DNA of 64,000 nucleotides from Bacteroidota bacterium (GCA_900299295.1 OMJH01000060.1:1-64000), one strand, 5' to 3'; positions 35,137-45,706 are shown, counted from the first letter of the stretch. Notes: generated by a model not told the origin, from the sequence alone. Made by a program: numbers and translations.

Positions 35137-38100
35137 TCAGACTTTTGCTTTTTTGTTGAAGTCCACAACAATCGGCGTGGAGATGCACAACGATGAGTAA
35201 GTTCCGATGATACGCCCAACCAATAACGCAAAGATGAAACCACGGATACTATCACCGCCAAAGACAAAAATAACGAGTAACACAAAGAAAACGGTTAGTG
35301 ATGTAAGAATTGTACGACTTAAAGTTGAGTTCAACGCAAAATTGATAAGTTTATTTCGTTCTTCGCCGTGAACGTCGTCTTTTCCGCTATCTGCCAATCG
35401 CTCACGAATACGGTCAAACACAACCACGGTTTCTGTCATAGTGTAACCCATTACCGTTAAAATTGCAGCGATGAAATCCTGTCCAATTTCAAGTGAAAAG
35501 GGGAGCATTTTATCAAAAATCGTATAGAAAGACAACACCACGAGTACGTCATGGAACAAGGCGACAACCGCACCTAATCCGTACTGCCATTTTTTGAAAC
35601 GGATAACAATATAAACGAACATCAGCAGACAGGAGAACAATACGGATAAGTAAGCTTTATAAAGAATATCGCTGGCGATAGCAGGCCCTACCTTCTGTTC
35701 CTGAACAATCTGAAAGTCGCTTCCCAGCTGCTTAAGCTGAGTGGAAATTTCTTCACGCACTTTAATATCAACTTCGTTACCCGGTTTGTCAACCATGTAG
35801 GAGGTGGAGATTTTTAACTGTGTGGTTGAACCCACAGTTGTAACTTCCGGAGTGGCGCCAAACAATGTGCTCAGCTTGCTTTTTACTTCTTCCGGATTCA
35901 TTTCTTTGTTGAACTGTACCTGATATGTACGTCCACCTTTGAAGTCAATTCCTAAATTAAATCCACCGTTTTTAAAATAAAAAACAACGCCGGTAATTAT
36001 TACGATGGCAGAAATAGCATAATACACTTTACGACGGCCAACAAAATCAAAGGCAACGTTTTTGAAAGCGTTGCGCGTAAAACTATTATCAAAGCTAATG
36101 TCTTTTTTACGGGCAATAAACATTTCAAAAATTAAGCGTGTCAGTAGAACTGCGGCAAACAGCGAGGATAGAATACCAACAATCAGCGTTGCGGCAAAAC
36201 CTTGAATAGGACCACTTCCGAACGAGAAAAGAATGATACCTAAAATGAGAAGCGTGAAGTTACTGTCGATAATGGAAGACATCGCATGTTTGAATCCTTC
36301 ACGGATGGCCAGCGCATTCGATTTACCCAACGCAAGTTCTTCACGGATACGCTCAAATATCAGGATGTTGGCATCCACTGAAAGTCCGATGGTAAGTACG
36401 ATACCGGCAATTCCGGGAAGCGTTAACACTTCCCCCCATGATGCAAGAACGCCCATGATGAAGAAAATGTTGATGAATAAGGCAATGTCGGCAACAAGGC
36501 CAGAGCGATTGTAATAGGAGAACATAAAGAGTAAAATCACCAGCACAGCTCCCACAAAACTCAACCATCCGCTGTTGATGGCTTCTTCACCAAGGGTTGC
36601 ACCTACCTGAGAAGCCGCCACAATCTTTGCAGGGGCAGGAAGTTTACCTGCAGAAAGCACTGAAGCAAGCGCCTGCGCTTCCTTAATGTCAAAGGCACCT
36701 GTAATTTGTGAGCGTCCGTTCGGAATAACGCTATTCACGTTTGGTGCCGAGAACACAATACCATCCATTACAATTGCAATGGCTTTACCACGTTTTTGTT
36801 CGTCGTTCTTTATGCCAACATTCAACTGACGAGCCTGCTCAACGCAACGTTCCGTAATGTTTTTCCAGTCATCTGCTGCTTTTCCATTCATGGTCATATC
36901 GATGTCGGGATGACCTAAATCATCGAAGCCCTGCGATGCTTTGTCAATCACGTCGCCGCTCAGCGCAGGTTTCAAGGCGTTGTATTCAGAGCTTTTCAAC
37001 GCATAAAGTTTTAATACGCCACGCTCAACATACGCATCAAAAGCCCACTTTAAATCTTTTTTGAACGACTCACGAATTTTTGGGTGGCGCAAATAAGCCA
37101 TTAATTTAGCGGTGTCGGACTTTGCAACATATCCTACAACCGGACCCGGAACAGCGTAACCTTTGTTATCAATGCTTACTGATAAGTAACGGAAAATCGG
37201 ACTTGCTTTAAAGAAGCTATCGCGTTGAGTTAATTTCGAATTGCTTGCTGAAGAATCAGCTTTTTCCTTTGTTGAATCTGCAGCAGCAAGTGCAGTTGAA
37301 TCCGCGGAATTAGTAGCGGTGCTGTCTGTTTTCTTTTCTTCGATGTCTTTCAGGATAAACTGGCGTACACGTTTGTTGGCGATTTCCCAAACCGGAATCA
37401 GATCGATATTATCATAAGTTTCCCAGAATTCAAGGTTAGCTGTGCGCTCAAGAAGTGTTTTTACTTTCTCAGGGTTTTTTGCGCCGGGTAATTCAACCAA
37501 AACTCTACCGCTGGAAGCAGATCCGATGGAACGGATGTTCGGTTGATTGACGCCTATACTTTGAATACGTGAACGCAAGGTGGTTTCAACGTTTTTCAGG
37601 CTCTCAGAAATTTCAGCGCGAAGGATATCAACTACCGCCGCATTCTCCGCATTAAAACTGATTTTATTTCTGATTTCAGTGGTTTGGAAAAACGGAGCCA
37701 ATTTACCACCGGGAACCAATGTAACATATTCTTGTGCAAACAAATCAGCGAAATCAGTGTTCTTTCCGCCCAATTTAATCCTTGCGTTTTCAAGTGCAAG
37801 ATTGAAATTCGCGTCCTTGTTGTTTCCGGAAAGATTTTTAATGATATCACCGACGGACACTTCAAGCACCACGTTAATACCACCGCGCAAATCAAGTCCA
37901 AGGTTAATCTCTCGCTTCTTGCAATCTTCAAATGTGAAATCAGCGACAAGCACATCGTAAACCTTCACATCATTCAGTGAATCGTAATAAGAAGATAATA
38001 AGGTGTCTCTGTATAGGGAACGAATTTTTTGCGCTAAGATTTTATCATCTGCGGAAAGAGATTTTATTTTTGACGCGTAAGTTGGTGTGGAAAGTTTGCG

Positions 38101-38220
38101 ATCTACAGCCGATTCTGCTTTCTGTTCTTCGGATTTTACCACCCAGGTAAAAGACAGGTAAAACAAACAGCACAAGGCGAGCAGCGCGGTGAATACCCAG
38201 ATGGGACCTTTGTTTTGCAT
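35137..38220 (-). CDS. secDF: Protein translocase subunit SecDF (fused)
   Basis: Fusion of SecD and SecF, 1027 residues, that uses the proton gradient to drive late steps of Sec export. The SecD half has an N-terminal helix, LGLDLRGGINVVLEV, a large periplasmic region with a low-complexity Ser/Ala/Asp insert (about residues 300-325) and helices with GLSVDANILIFERIREE. The SecF half begins near residue 715 with the LGIDFKGGRTYQVQF motif and has GYTMTETVVVFDRIRE. Fusion of the two is usual in Bacteroidota. It is monocistronic with its own promoter and terminator. Confidence 0.97.
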   Translation of the reverse strand: MQNKGPIWVFTALLALCCLFYLSFTWVVKSEEQKAESAVDRKLSTPTYASKIKSLSADDKILAQKIRSLYRDTLLSSYYDSLNDVKVYDVLVADFTFEDCKKREINLGLDLRGGINVVLEVSVGDIIKNLSGNNKDANFNLALENARIKLGGKNTDFADLFAQEYVTLVPGGKLAPFFQTTEIRNKISFNAENAAVVDILRAEISESLKNVETTLRSRIQSIGVNQPNIRSIGSASSGRVLVELPGAKNPEKVKTLLERTANLEFWETYDNIDLIPVWEIANKRVRQFILKDIEEKKTDSTATNSADSTALAAADSTKEKADSSASNSKLTQRDSFFKASPIFRYLSVSIDNKGYAVPGPVVGYVAKSDTAKLMAYLRHPKIRESFKKDLKWAFDAYVERGVLKLYALKSSEYNALKPALSGDVIDKASQGFDDLGHPDIDMTMNGKAADDWKNITERCVEQARQLNVGIKNDEQKRGKAIAIVMDGIVFSAPNVNSVIPNGRSQITGAFDIKEAQALASVLSAGKLPAPAKIVAASQVGATLGEEAINSGWLSFVGAVLVILLFMFSYYNRSGLVADIALFINIFFIMGVLASWGEVLTLPGIAGIVLTIGLSVDANILIFERIREELALGKSNALAIREGFKHAMSSIIDSNFTLLILGIILFSFGSGPIQGFAATLIVGILSSLFAAVLLTRLIFEMFIARKKDISFDNSFTRNAFKNVAFDFVGRRKVYYAISAIVIITGVVFYFKNGGFNLGIDFKGGRTYQVQFNKEMNPEEVKSKLSTLFGATPEVTTVGSTTQLKISTSYMVDKPGNEVDIKVREEISTQLKQLGSDFQIVQEQKVGPAIASDILYKAYLSVLFSCLLMFVYIVIRFKKWQYGLGAVVALFHDVLVVLSFYTIFDKMLPFSLEIGQDFIAAILTVMGYTMTETVVVFDRIRERLADSGKDDVHGEERNKLINFALNSTLSRTILTSLTVFFVLLVIFVFGGDSIRGFIFALLVGRIIGTYSSLCISTPIVVDFNKKAKV

Positions 38221-38255
38221 ATAAAATCAGTTAGTTAAATTTTTTTTTAAGGGTG

Positions 38256-38263
38256 CAAATATA
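38256..38263 (-). promoter_or_regulatory. -7 promoter element of secDF
   Basis: Minus-strand TATATTTG, a perfect TAnnTTTG match, about 35 bases before the secDF ATG. Confidence 0.6.
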
Positions 38264-38355
38264 GAATTTCATAATCATTTATACAATTTTCATTTTAGAA
38301 TAGCCGCAGCAACTTTTCCGGTTTAAACCGTGTTTTATTTTGGTAACTTTAGCCC

Positions 38356-40575
38356 ATGCTTTGTTTGCCTCGTATTACCAAATTTTCATTGGTTTTTCTT
38401 ATTAAGTTAATCACCTTCAGCGCAATTGCTCAGTCTGTTTTTTACCGTGATGATTCAGTTAAGGTATACTATGGGAACGAGCAATTGTTAAATCCCTGGG
38501 CGGGAGGTTTGAATTCTTCCATTTTTTCAACAACTGACCTCGATTTTGACGGAAACAAAGACTTGGTGGTTTTTGATAAGGAAAGCGCTAAAATACGCTG
38601 TTTCAGAAATTTAAGTGGCCCAGGTTACCCTTTATACAAACATGCACCACAATTTGAATACGCATTTCCTCAAGTTTCCGACTGGTTTTTACTGGCAGAT
38701 TACAATGCAGATGGAAAAGAGGACATTTTTACTTATACCACGGCCGGTTTCCGCGTTTTCAAAAATACCTCTCCAAATGGCGGCCCACTGCAATTTACCT
38801 TGATGTATCCGCTGGTATATTCGAACTACAACCCGGGCGGCACGCCCAATTGGCTCAACCTGTATTGTTCCTCAATCGGGTTCCCTGCCATTTCCGACAT
38901 TGATCTTGATGGTGATCTCGATGTTTTGACTTTTTCTGTTTTTGGAACCACCATTGAATATCATAAAAATATGGCGATCGAACTCGGATTACCACCTGAC
39001 TCCCTTCATTATGAAATTATTGACGATTGCTGGGGTGATTTTGCAGAGAACTCCTGTGCCACCACCTTAAATGCATGTCCAAATTTTGTAAAGTGGAATA
39101 CAATTTTAAATCCCGCAGCAAAATCAAATTTACATGCAGGCAGTTGTTTAACTTGTTTTGATGGTGACGGTGACGGGGATAAAGACTTGATGTTGGGTGA
39201 CATTTCTTGTGATTCAATGGATTATTATTTCAACACAGGCGACGCGCTAAACGCACATGTCGATTCAACAACGAAAGTTTTTCCCTCTTCTAAACCAATT
39301 AAAATGTCTTACTTCCCATGTTCTTACTATCTGGATACTGATAATGACGGTGTCCGTGATTTATTGGCAAGCCCGCTTACACCCACGGCAGCCGAAAATT
39401 TCAATTCCACCTGGCGATATAAAAATACCGGAACAGATCTCCAGCCGGTTTTCAGTTTTATTGAAAATAATTTTTTACAAGACAGCATGCTTGACTTTGG
39501 AACCGGAGCATTCCCTGCCATTGCAGATGAAAACGGCGATGGTTTGCCTGATATATTTGTAGGAAATACCGGTTACTTTGTAAATCCAGGCTTGCAATCC
39601 AAAATCGCTTTACTTCGCAACACAGGAACCTTAACTCATCCCGCTTTTACACTAACTTCAAGAAATTATGCCAATCTGGGCTCCTTAAATATTCAGAATA
39701 TGGCACCCGCTTTTGGTGACCTTGACGGCGACGGGGATCAGGATTTATTAATTGGAGATTACAACGGAACGCTTAGCTATTTCCAAAATACTGCAGGTTC
39801 AGGGAGCCCGATGAATTTTGTTTTGGTGAGTGCTCAGTGGAATAATATTGATATTGGTAATAATGCAATGCCGCAAATAATTGATGTTGACCGCGACGGA
39901 TTGAAAGATTTATTGATTGGAGGACGTAATGGTAAACTTTCTTTTTTCAAAAACACCGGAACAACTACTGTTCCCGTTTTCAGCTCAACCGCCACAAACA
40001 GTTTTTTCGGTGGAGTGAATGTTTGCAAACCACTTTATATTACCGGATTTGCAAGTCCGAATTTGCGTGATGTAAATGGAACCTTTGAATTAATTGTGGG
40101 TTCTGAGCGGGGTTATATTTATCGTTACGGAAATATTGATGGCAATCTTAGCGGCACATTTTCACTCATCGATTCCATTGGCTGGAACATTTGGGAAGGC
40201 GGAAAAGTTGCACCTTTTACCGGCGATTTAAATGCCGACGATATTCCGGAATTGTTATTGGGAAACCTGGATGGCGGAATTTCTTTTTTTAAAGGCGATT
40301 CACTTATGAGTGGTTTTCCAAATCATATTTCAACAGAAAATTTTAATGCATTTCCCAATCCCGCCAACGATTTTCTTACTGTACGATTTAATTCAAAAAC
40401 TTTTGTAAACCGTAAAATTCAACTCTTTGATATCAGCGGAAAAATTGTTTTGGAGAACACAACGCCGCAACCGGTTATTGAATTGCCTTTGCATAATTTT
40501 TCCGAAGGAATGTATTTCCTATGTTGCGAGGAAAAAGGAATTGTTTACTCAAAGAAAATTATCATTCGCCGATGA
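38356..40575 (+). CDS. FG-GAP/VCBS repeat protein with T9SS sorting domain
   Basis: Exported protein of 739 residues with a signal peptide (IKLITFSAIAQ). At least nine calcium-loop repeats of the DxDxDGxxDL kind are visible (DLDFDGNKDL, DYNADGKEDI, DIDLDGDLDV, DTDNDGVRDL, DENGDGLPDI, DLDGDGDQDL, DVDRDGLKDL), forming an integrin-type propeller. The C-terminus is a T9SS type A domain (AFPNPANDFLTV, LFDISGKIV, GMYFLCCEE), so it is carried to the cell surface. An imperfect element TAACTTTA lies just upstream. Its stop overlaps the next start by four bases. Ligand unknown. Confidence 0.88.
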   Translation: MLCLPRITKFSLVFLIKLITFSAIAQSVFYRDDSVKVYYGNEQLLNPWAGGLNSSIFSTTDLDFDGNKDLVVFDKESAKIRCFRNLSGPGYPLYKHAPQFEYAFPQVSDWFLLADYNADGKEDIFTYTTAGFRVFKNTSPNGGPLQFTLMYPLVYSNYNPGGTPNWLNLYCSSIGFPAISDIDLDGDLDVLTFSVFGTTIEYHKNMAIELGLPPDSLHYEIIDDCWGDFAENSCATTLNACPNFVKWNTILNPAAKSNLHAGSCLTCFDGDGDGDKDLMLGDISCDSMDYYFNTGDALNAHVDSTTKVFPSSKPIKMSYFPCSYYLDTDNDGVRDLLASPLTPTAAENFNSTWRYKNTGTDLQPVFSFIENNFLQDSMLDFGTGAFPAIADENGDGLPDIFVGNTGYFVNPGLQSKIALLRNTGTLTHPAFTLTSRNYANLGSLNIQNMAPAFGDLDGDGDQDLLIGDYNGTLSYFQNTAGSGSPMNFVLVSAQWNNIDIGNNAMPQIIDVDRDGLKDLLIGGRNGKLSFFKNTGTTTVPVFSSTATNSFFGGVNVCKPLYITGFASPNLRDVNGTFELIVGSERGYIYRYGNIDGNLSGTFSLIDSIGWNIWEGGKVAPFTGDLNADDIPELLLGNLDGGISFFKGDSLMSGFPNHISTENFNAFPNPANDFLTVRFNSKTFVNRKIQLFDISGKIVLENTTPQPVIELPLHNFSEGMYFLCCEEKGIVYSKKIIIRR

Positions 40576-42023
40576 AAAACAAGTTGTTTATACTTTTTTT
40601 ATTTGCGTTATTTTTCAATGCCTGTAAAAGAGAACTCGGCGATCCGGATACCAAAGGGTATCCTGCGGAAGTCGGACAAATCCTACTTACCAAATGTGCA
40701 ACAGCCGGCTGTCATAATGATGCCAGTAACGCGGCTGCGGGCGGATTGAATTTAAGCAGCTGGGAAAAACTTTTTCAGGGCGGAAACGGAAGCGCTTGCG
40801 TTATTCCTTACCGAAGTGATTTCAGTACCTTGTGTTACTATGTTAACTCGTTCAGTGATTTAGGCGTCAGTTTGATTCCTCGCATGCCACTCAATCAGGA
40901 TGCCTTGAGTCGTGAGGAGACGGAAGTACTGTTTAACTGGATCAACAATGGCGCTCCAAACAGTGAAGGAAAAATAAAATTTGAGGATAATGTCAACAGA
41001 AAGAAATTTTATGTGGTCAATCAGGGATGCAGAGTGGTAACTGTTTTTGATGAAGATAGTTCGCTCCCGATGCGCTACATTACGGTTGAAAGTGGGAACA
41101 CCTCGCCGCATATGATTCGTGTGTCGCCTGATAAATTGAACTGGTATGTCATTTCCATTGGAGGAAACAGCATTAAGAAATTCGAAACTGCAACGGATAA
41201 ATTTGTCGGACAAGTAAATATCGGCGTTGGAAATTACAACACATTTGTTATTTCTTCTGACTCAAAAAAAGCATACATCGTAGATTTTTCTACCACCGGA
41301 AGAATTCATGAAGTTGATCTTGAAAACTTGCAACTGCTCAACACGTATTCAACTGCCGACTGGACCAATATCCACGGCTCGTGTTTAAGTCCCGACGGAC
41401 AATTTTTGTATGTGACGTCGCAGTATCAAAACCGAATTTTTAAAATTCCGTTGAACGATTTTTCGGCTTATACAGAAATTGTTTTAAATCCTACCGCTTC
41501 ATCTACGACGCAAAATATTACGGATCCGCATGAAGTGATATTCTCACCTGATGGCACACGCTACTTTGTAAGTTGTCAGGCCTCGGATGAAGTGAGAATT
41601 TTTGATGCAGCAAACGATAGTTTAATCTCAACCGTAGCGGTAGGTGATTTTCCTGTTGAATTTTCAATTTCGCAGCAGCATCCGTATCTGTTTGTGAGTT
41701 GCATGGAAGATCAAACGCATTTGTCTGCACCCGTAAATGGAAAAAAAGGCGTCATCAGTGCGATCAATTATCAAACAGGAGTTTTTATTCAGCATATTGA
41801 TGGCGGATTTTATCAGCCACACGGGTTGTCCGTTGATGAGACAAAAGATCAACTGATTGTTGTTTCAAGAAATCAGGAAACGAATGGACCTACACCGCAC
41901 CATACCACGGAATGCGGCGGACGTAATGGATACGTTACTTTCATTGATTTGAATACTCTTCAGAAAACCGGAAGGCGCGTGGAGGTTTCAGTAGATCCTT
42001 ATTCCATTTTTATTCGTGAATAA
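40572..42023 (+). CDS. Lipoprotein with CxxxxCH haem motif and YVTN-type propeller
   Basis: Product of 483 residues. The lipobox ends at Cys18 (FNACKRE). A c-type cytochrome-like segment follows with Cys42-x4-Cys47-His48 (KCATAGCHND), the spaced variant seen in some secreted Bacteroidota proteins, and a candidate distal ligand Met in RMPLN. From about residue 140 come propeller repeats (VVNQGCRVVTVFDE, SPDKLNWYVISIGG, SPDGQFLYVTSQ, SPDGTRYFVSCQ, EFSISQQHPYLFVSC). ATG 40572 overlaps the stop of the FG-GAP gene (ATGA). Haem attachment is likely but unproven; an electron-transfer or sensing role at the cell surface is possible. Confidence 0.85.
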   Translation: MKNKLFILFLFALFFNACKRELGDPDTKGYPAEVGQILLTKCATAGCHNDASNAAAGGLNLSSWEKLFQGGNGSACVIPYRSDFSTLCYYVNSFSDLGVSLIPRMPLNQDALSREETEVLFNWINNGAPNSEGKIKFEDNVNRKKFYVVNQGCRVVTVFDEDSSLPMRYITVESGNTSPHMIRVSPDKLNWYVISIGGNSIKKFETATDKFVGQVNIGVGNYNTFVISSDSKKAYIVDFSTTGRIHEVDLENLQLLNTYSTADWTNIHGSCLSPDGQFLYVTSQYQNRIFKIPLNDFSAYTEIVLNPTASSTTQNITDPHEVIFSPDGTRYFVSCQASDEVRIFDAANDSLISTVAVGDFPVEFSISQQHPYLFVSCMEDQTHLSAPVNGKKGVISAINYQTGVFIQHIDGGFYQPHGLSVDETKDQLIVVSRNQETNGPTPHHTTECGGRNGYVTFIDLNTLQKTGRRVEVSVDPYSIFIRE

Positions 42024-42438
42024 TACAAACACCGACGATCGAATTATTTTGTTTGATGGCGTATGTAATTTTTGCAGCGCCAGCGTTCAGTTTATTTTAC
42101 GAAAAGAAAAAAAACCTGTTTTCAAATTTGCTGCTCTGCAAAGTGATGTCGGTAAAAATTTAATTCGCAAATACGCTGGAAGTTCTCCGTTGCCGGATTC
42201 AATTCTTTATATACGAAACGGAAAAATCTTTGCAAAATCAGCCGCGGCTCTGCGTATTTGTTTAGGTTTGAAAGGTGCGTGGCCACTCTTCATTATTTTT
42301 CTTATTGTTCCGGCTTTCGTTCGTGATTTTGTTTATGACCTTATTGCTCGAAACCGATACACATGGTGGGGTAAACGCGAGGCCTGCTTTCTTCCAACGC
42401 CGGAATTTCGTTCACGCTTTTTAGATTCAGTGGATTAA
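42016..42438 (+). CDS. DCC-family thiol-disulfide oxidoreductase (DUF393)
   Basis: Small protein of 140 residues with the family signature Asp14-Gly-Val-Cys17-Asn-Phe-Cys20 (FDGVCNFC), a thioredoxin-like CxxC redox site, and a later hydrophobic segment (PLFIIFLIVPAFVRDFVYDLIA). GTG start at 42016, inside the end of the preceding gene (eight-base overlap), so it is translated together with the haem-lipoprotein. A link to that protein's cysteines is a guess. It ends four bases into the convergent next gene. Confidence 0.88.
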   Translation: MNNTNTDDRIILFDGVCNFCSASVQFILRKEKKPVFKFAALQSDVGKNLIRKYAGSSPLPDSILYIRNGKIFAKSAAALRICLGLKGAWPLFIIFLIVPAFVRDFVYDLIARNRYTWWGKREACFLPTPEFRSRFLDSVD

Positions 42439-43076
42439 TCTGCGTCAAGATATTCACGTCTGAGTTTTTCAAATGCTGTTTTATCAGCCGCAATGCCGAC
42501 AATCGGCCTCCAGAATTCCTTTTCATTATCAAAATAACTGAACGAATAGGCCAGCACCTTTTTCTCCATAGCGCCATTCGAAGAATTTATGGACCACTCT
42601 TCATAAAAGGTTATTTTACTCCATTTCTTGAAGTCGATGGTGTCGCGAAATGTAACGGTTCCTACAATTTCACCGGTACTGTCTACTTCCAATCGCTCCA
42701 GATTCCTGGTAATTGCATTCGTCAATAATTCCCCTGAAACAATTTCGTCGCCTCTGAAAAAAATAACTGAAGGATTACGTAAAAAACTTCTCAGTTGATT
42801 CCGTAAAAAACGTCCCTGCGCTGTCGAAAAAAATGCATGTTCGTTTATTGCATTGTACTCTTCAACACTGTAGCCCTCATAATCACGTAAATTTTTAGCT
42901 TGTGAAGAATCCATGGAAATTACCGACTCGTTATAAATCATTACATCATAAATAATTAAATCGGCAAGTTGATTTTTCGCTCCGGATGCAGCAGGTGGTG
43001 TTGTTTTTGTTTGTGCCGTGCCAAATAAAATAGCCAAAAAGGCAGCAGGCAAAATGAAAAATCGCGTTGAGTTCAT
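42435..43076 (-). CDS. Exported protein of unknown function
   Basis: Product of 213 residues with a signal peptide (FFILPAAFLAILFGTAQ), so periplasmic. The mature part is charged and mixed alpha/beta; KKWSKITFYEEWSINSSNG and FRDTIDF are the most striking stretches. The gliding-motility protein GldN was considered because of size and position in some genomes, but its conserved segments are not seen. No family is assigned. It converges with the DCC gene (four-base overlap) and diverges from thyA. Confidence 0.7.
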   Translation of the reverse strand: MNSTRFFILPAAFLAILFGTAQTKTTPPAASGAKNQLADLIIYDVMIYNESVISMDSSQAKNLRDYEGYSVEEYNAINEHAFFSTAQGRFLRNQLRSFLRNPSVIFFRGDEIVSGELLTNAITRNLERLEVDSTGEIVGTVTFRDTIDFKKWSKITFYEEWSINSSNGAMEKKVLAYSFSYFDNEKEFWRPIVGIAADKTAFEKLRREYLDAD

Positions 43077-43235
43077 AATTGTTTTTTTCTATAACAGAAT
43101 TGCATTCAAAGGTTACATTCTTTTTTAATTGCTTTACTTTCGATAATTTGGTTTTGTTATTAATTCGTTTGAAATCAATTTTGCGGAATTCTTCTCAAAT
43201 GCTGAAATTCGAAGTCTGAAAAAAATAATTTTATT

Positions 43236-44030
43236 ATGAAGCAGTATCATGATCTTATGCGGCACGTGATGGATCACGGAACAAAAAAAACGGACCGCAC
43301 CGGAACCGGTACCGTTAGTGTCTTCGGCTATCAGATGCGTTTTTCACTTTCAGATGGATTTCCTTTGCTTACCACCAAAAAACTTCATACGAAATCCATT
43401 ATTCATGAGTTACTCTGGTTTTTAAAAGGCGATACCAATATTCGCTATCTGAAAGAAAACGGCGTTCGTATTTGGGACGAGTGGGCGGACGAGAATGGCG
43501 ACCTGGGGCCTGTGTACGGTTCACAATGGAGAAGCTGGCCCACACCCGAAGGGAAACACATCGATCAGATAACTAATGTGATTCAGCAAATCAAAAAAAA
43601 TCCTGATTCACGTCGCTTAATTGTAAGCGCGTGGAATGTAGCTGAGATTGAAAAAATGAAATTGCCTCCCTGTCATGCTTTTTTTCAGTTTTATGTCGCG
43701 GAAGGAAAATTAAGTTGTCAGTTATATCAACGAAGCGCGGATATTTTTCTCGGTGTTCCATTCAACATTGCCTCGTATGCCCTGCTAACAATGATGATCG
43801 CACAGGTTTGCGATTTGCAACCCGGCGATTTTGTTCACACCCTGGGTGATGCACATCTTTATCTCAATCATTTGGATCAGGCAAAACTTCAACTATCACG
43901 CGAACTTCGAACATTACCAAAAATGAACATGAATCCCAACGTGAAATCCGTTTTTGATTTTGCGTTTGAAGATTTTAAACTTGAAGGTTATGATCCACAT
44001 CCGCACATCAAAGCGGATGTAGCTGTGTAA
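43236..44030 (+). CDS. thyA: Thymidylate synthase
   Basis: Converts dUMP to dTMP with methylene-tetrahydrofolate. At 264 residues it has exactly the E. coli length, with the catalytic Cys146 in [12 protein letters not shown], the DRTGTGT phosphate loop near residue 21, [18 protein letters not shown] for dUMP binding and [10 protein letters not shown] near the end. Together with folB and nrdAB it supplies DNA precursors, though the genes are spread in the window. It is monocistronic, with a weak CAATTTTG element upstream. Confidence 0.97.
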   Translation: MKQYHDLMRHVMDHGTKKTDRTGTGTVSVFGYQMRFSLSDGFPLLTTKKLHTKSIIHELLWFLKGDTNIRYLKENGVRIWDEWADENGDLGPVYGSQWRSWPTPEGKHIDQITNVIQQIKKNPDSRRLIVSAWNVAEIEKMKLPPCHAFFQFYVAEGKLSCQLYQRSADIFLGVPFNIASYALLTMMIAQVCDLQPGDFVHTLGDAHLYLNHLDQAKLQLSRELRTLPKMNMNPNVKSVFDFAFEDFKLEGYDPHPHIKADVAV

Positions 44031-44035
44031 GTTGC

Positions 44036-45706
44036 CTATTGTTTCAGCAGTTTTACTACTCGATCAGCAGTGGAGTTTTTTACACGAAGAAAATAAACTC
44101 CTGCCGGTAAATTGTTGGTGAAAATTTGAATTGTTTGTTCTCCGCTTTCAAGAAAATGTCTTCCTGTTCCTGAAGTATTTACTTTTCTCCCATCAGCGGA
44201 AAATAAAGTGGTTTCAACTTCTTCATTGCTGTTCAAATGAAATGTTATTTGGAATTCATTTTGAAACGGATTGGGATATGCAGAAAGATTTTTTGTTTCA
44301 GAAGTTTCATTCATTCCAACGTTTGTTCCGTCGAAATAAATATGATGGCAATAGATGTCATAAAATCCGGAACGCTTGTCCTGCCACACGAAAATACTTC
44401 CACCATTTCCGTCCGGAATATTTTTTGGGTGACTTTGAATTTCTATGGCATCTGAAACAACAACTCCATTTGCCTGCCATTGCGTTTGCCCTGCAGAATT
44501 TATTTTTTGTGCATATACATCCCAGTCGTTCACCGTTGAATCTTGCCAGGTGATTATCGCGCCATCCATACCATCGGAACAAATGTTTGGATTAATCTGC
44601 GCGTAAGGCGAAGTCGCAATTAATTTTCCGTTCAGCTGCCACAATGGAGTTCCTGTTGTTGAAATTCTTTGCGCGTAAATATCTTCGTTTCCGCTGCGAC
44701 TGTCTTTCCAGGTTAAAATTAGACCATTGGTTTGCGAGTTGCTCAGGATATCCACTGCACTTTGATTAAAAACGGAATTACAAACCGAAATCCCGCTAGC
44801 GCTCCATATGGCAGTCCCGTTGCTGTCGATGCGCTGACAATAAATATCGTAATCCATTCCGTTACGCACATCTTGCCAGGCGATGTAAACGCCTCCAGAA
44901 CTACTGTCGGGATCAATTTTCGGATTGATCTGCGGACCACTGACTGACGTAACGGCAACACCTGATGTTCCCCACATGCGCGTGCCTGTTGCGGACATGC
45001 GTTGCGCATAAATGTCATAATCCATTCCGTTTCTGAAATCCTGCCAGGTAATGATGGCCCCGCCTTTTTTATCTTTTTGCAACTTCGGATTTATTTTGTT
45101 CGAGGAAGCAATCACCACAGGAATTCCGCCTTGCTGCCATACACGAATACCGTTGCTGTCGATTCGCTGTGCCCACACATCCCATAAAAAATTTATGGTA
45201 TCAAATTGTTCCCATACAATAATGGCTCCGCCGGCATCATCTGAAATTATTTTTTCGTTGTGCTCGCGCATGGGCTTTGTGGCTACGGGTACTCCGTTGC
45301 TTGTCCATTGAACAATTCCGTTACCTGAAATTCGTTGCGCATACACATCGCGTTCACCGTTATTGCGGCGGTCGCTCCAAGAAACAATGGCGCCTCCGCG
45401 CATATCACTTACGATGTTGGGTGTACTTTGGTCAGAGGTGTCATCACATAAAACCACCCCATTAAGCGCCCATAATGAAAAGCCTGCTGCGTCAACACGC
45501 TGAATGTAAATATCCGGGTTTAAATTGCTGATGCGTGCGTCCTTCCAGGCGATAAATGCACCTCCGCTATTATCTTCCATGATGCGTGCATCGTTTTGTT
45601 TTCCGCTTTGTATTGCGATGGGCGTATTCATTGACGTATTCGGATTCCATTGTGCAACGAGTGTGAGGGAAAATAAGCAGGTAAATGAAGTAACTAAAAA
45701 TTTCAT
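44036..45706 (-). CDS. T9SS-exported repeat protein (tandem copy 2)
   Basis: Exported protein of 556 residues with a signal peptide (FLVTSFTCLFSLTLVAQ). About ten repeats of roughly 48 residues recur around the pattern GGAIITWQDxRxGxxDIYAQRI followed by GxxxWxxxGVxV, indicating a beta-propeller or beta-stack. The C-terminus is a T9SS type A domain (AYPNPFQNEFQITF, LFSADGRKV, LPAGVYFLRVKN). It is a close paralogue of the upstream gene 45721-47400, 14 bases away. Start ATG 45706; an extra four codons before it are possible. Function unknown, surface or secreted location expected. Confidence 0.87.
   Translation of the reverse strand: MKFLVTSFTCLFSLTLVAQWNPNTSMNTPIAIQSGKQNDARIMEDNSGGAFIAWKDARISNLNPDIYIQRVDAAGFSLWALNGVVLCDDTSDQSTPNIVSDMRGGAIVSWSDRRNNGERDVYAQRISGNGIVQWTSNGVPVATKPMREHNEKIISDDAGGAIIVWEQFDTINFLWDVWAQRIDSNGIRVWQQGGIPVVIASSNKINPKLQKDKKGGAIITWQDFRNGMDYDIYAQRMSATGTRMWGTSGVAVTSVSGPQINPKIDPDSSSGGVYIAWQDVRNGMDYDIYCQRIDSNGTAIWSASGISVCNSVFNQSAVDILSNSQTNGLILTWKDSRSGNEDIYAQRISTTGTPLWQLNGKLIATSPYAQINPNICSDGMDGAIITWQDSTVNDWDVYAQKINSAGQTQWQANGVVVSDAIEIQSHPKNIPDGNGGSIFVWQDKRSGFYDIYCHHIYFDGTNVGMNETSETKNLSAYPNPFQNEFQITFHLNSNEEVETTLFSADGRKVNTSGTGRHFLESGEQTIQIFTNNLPAGVYFLRVKNSTADRVVKLLKQ

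Noticed and set aside
42435-43076. Gliding protein GldN
   Set aside because: Size and signal peptide fit loosely, but the conserved GldN segments could not be found.
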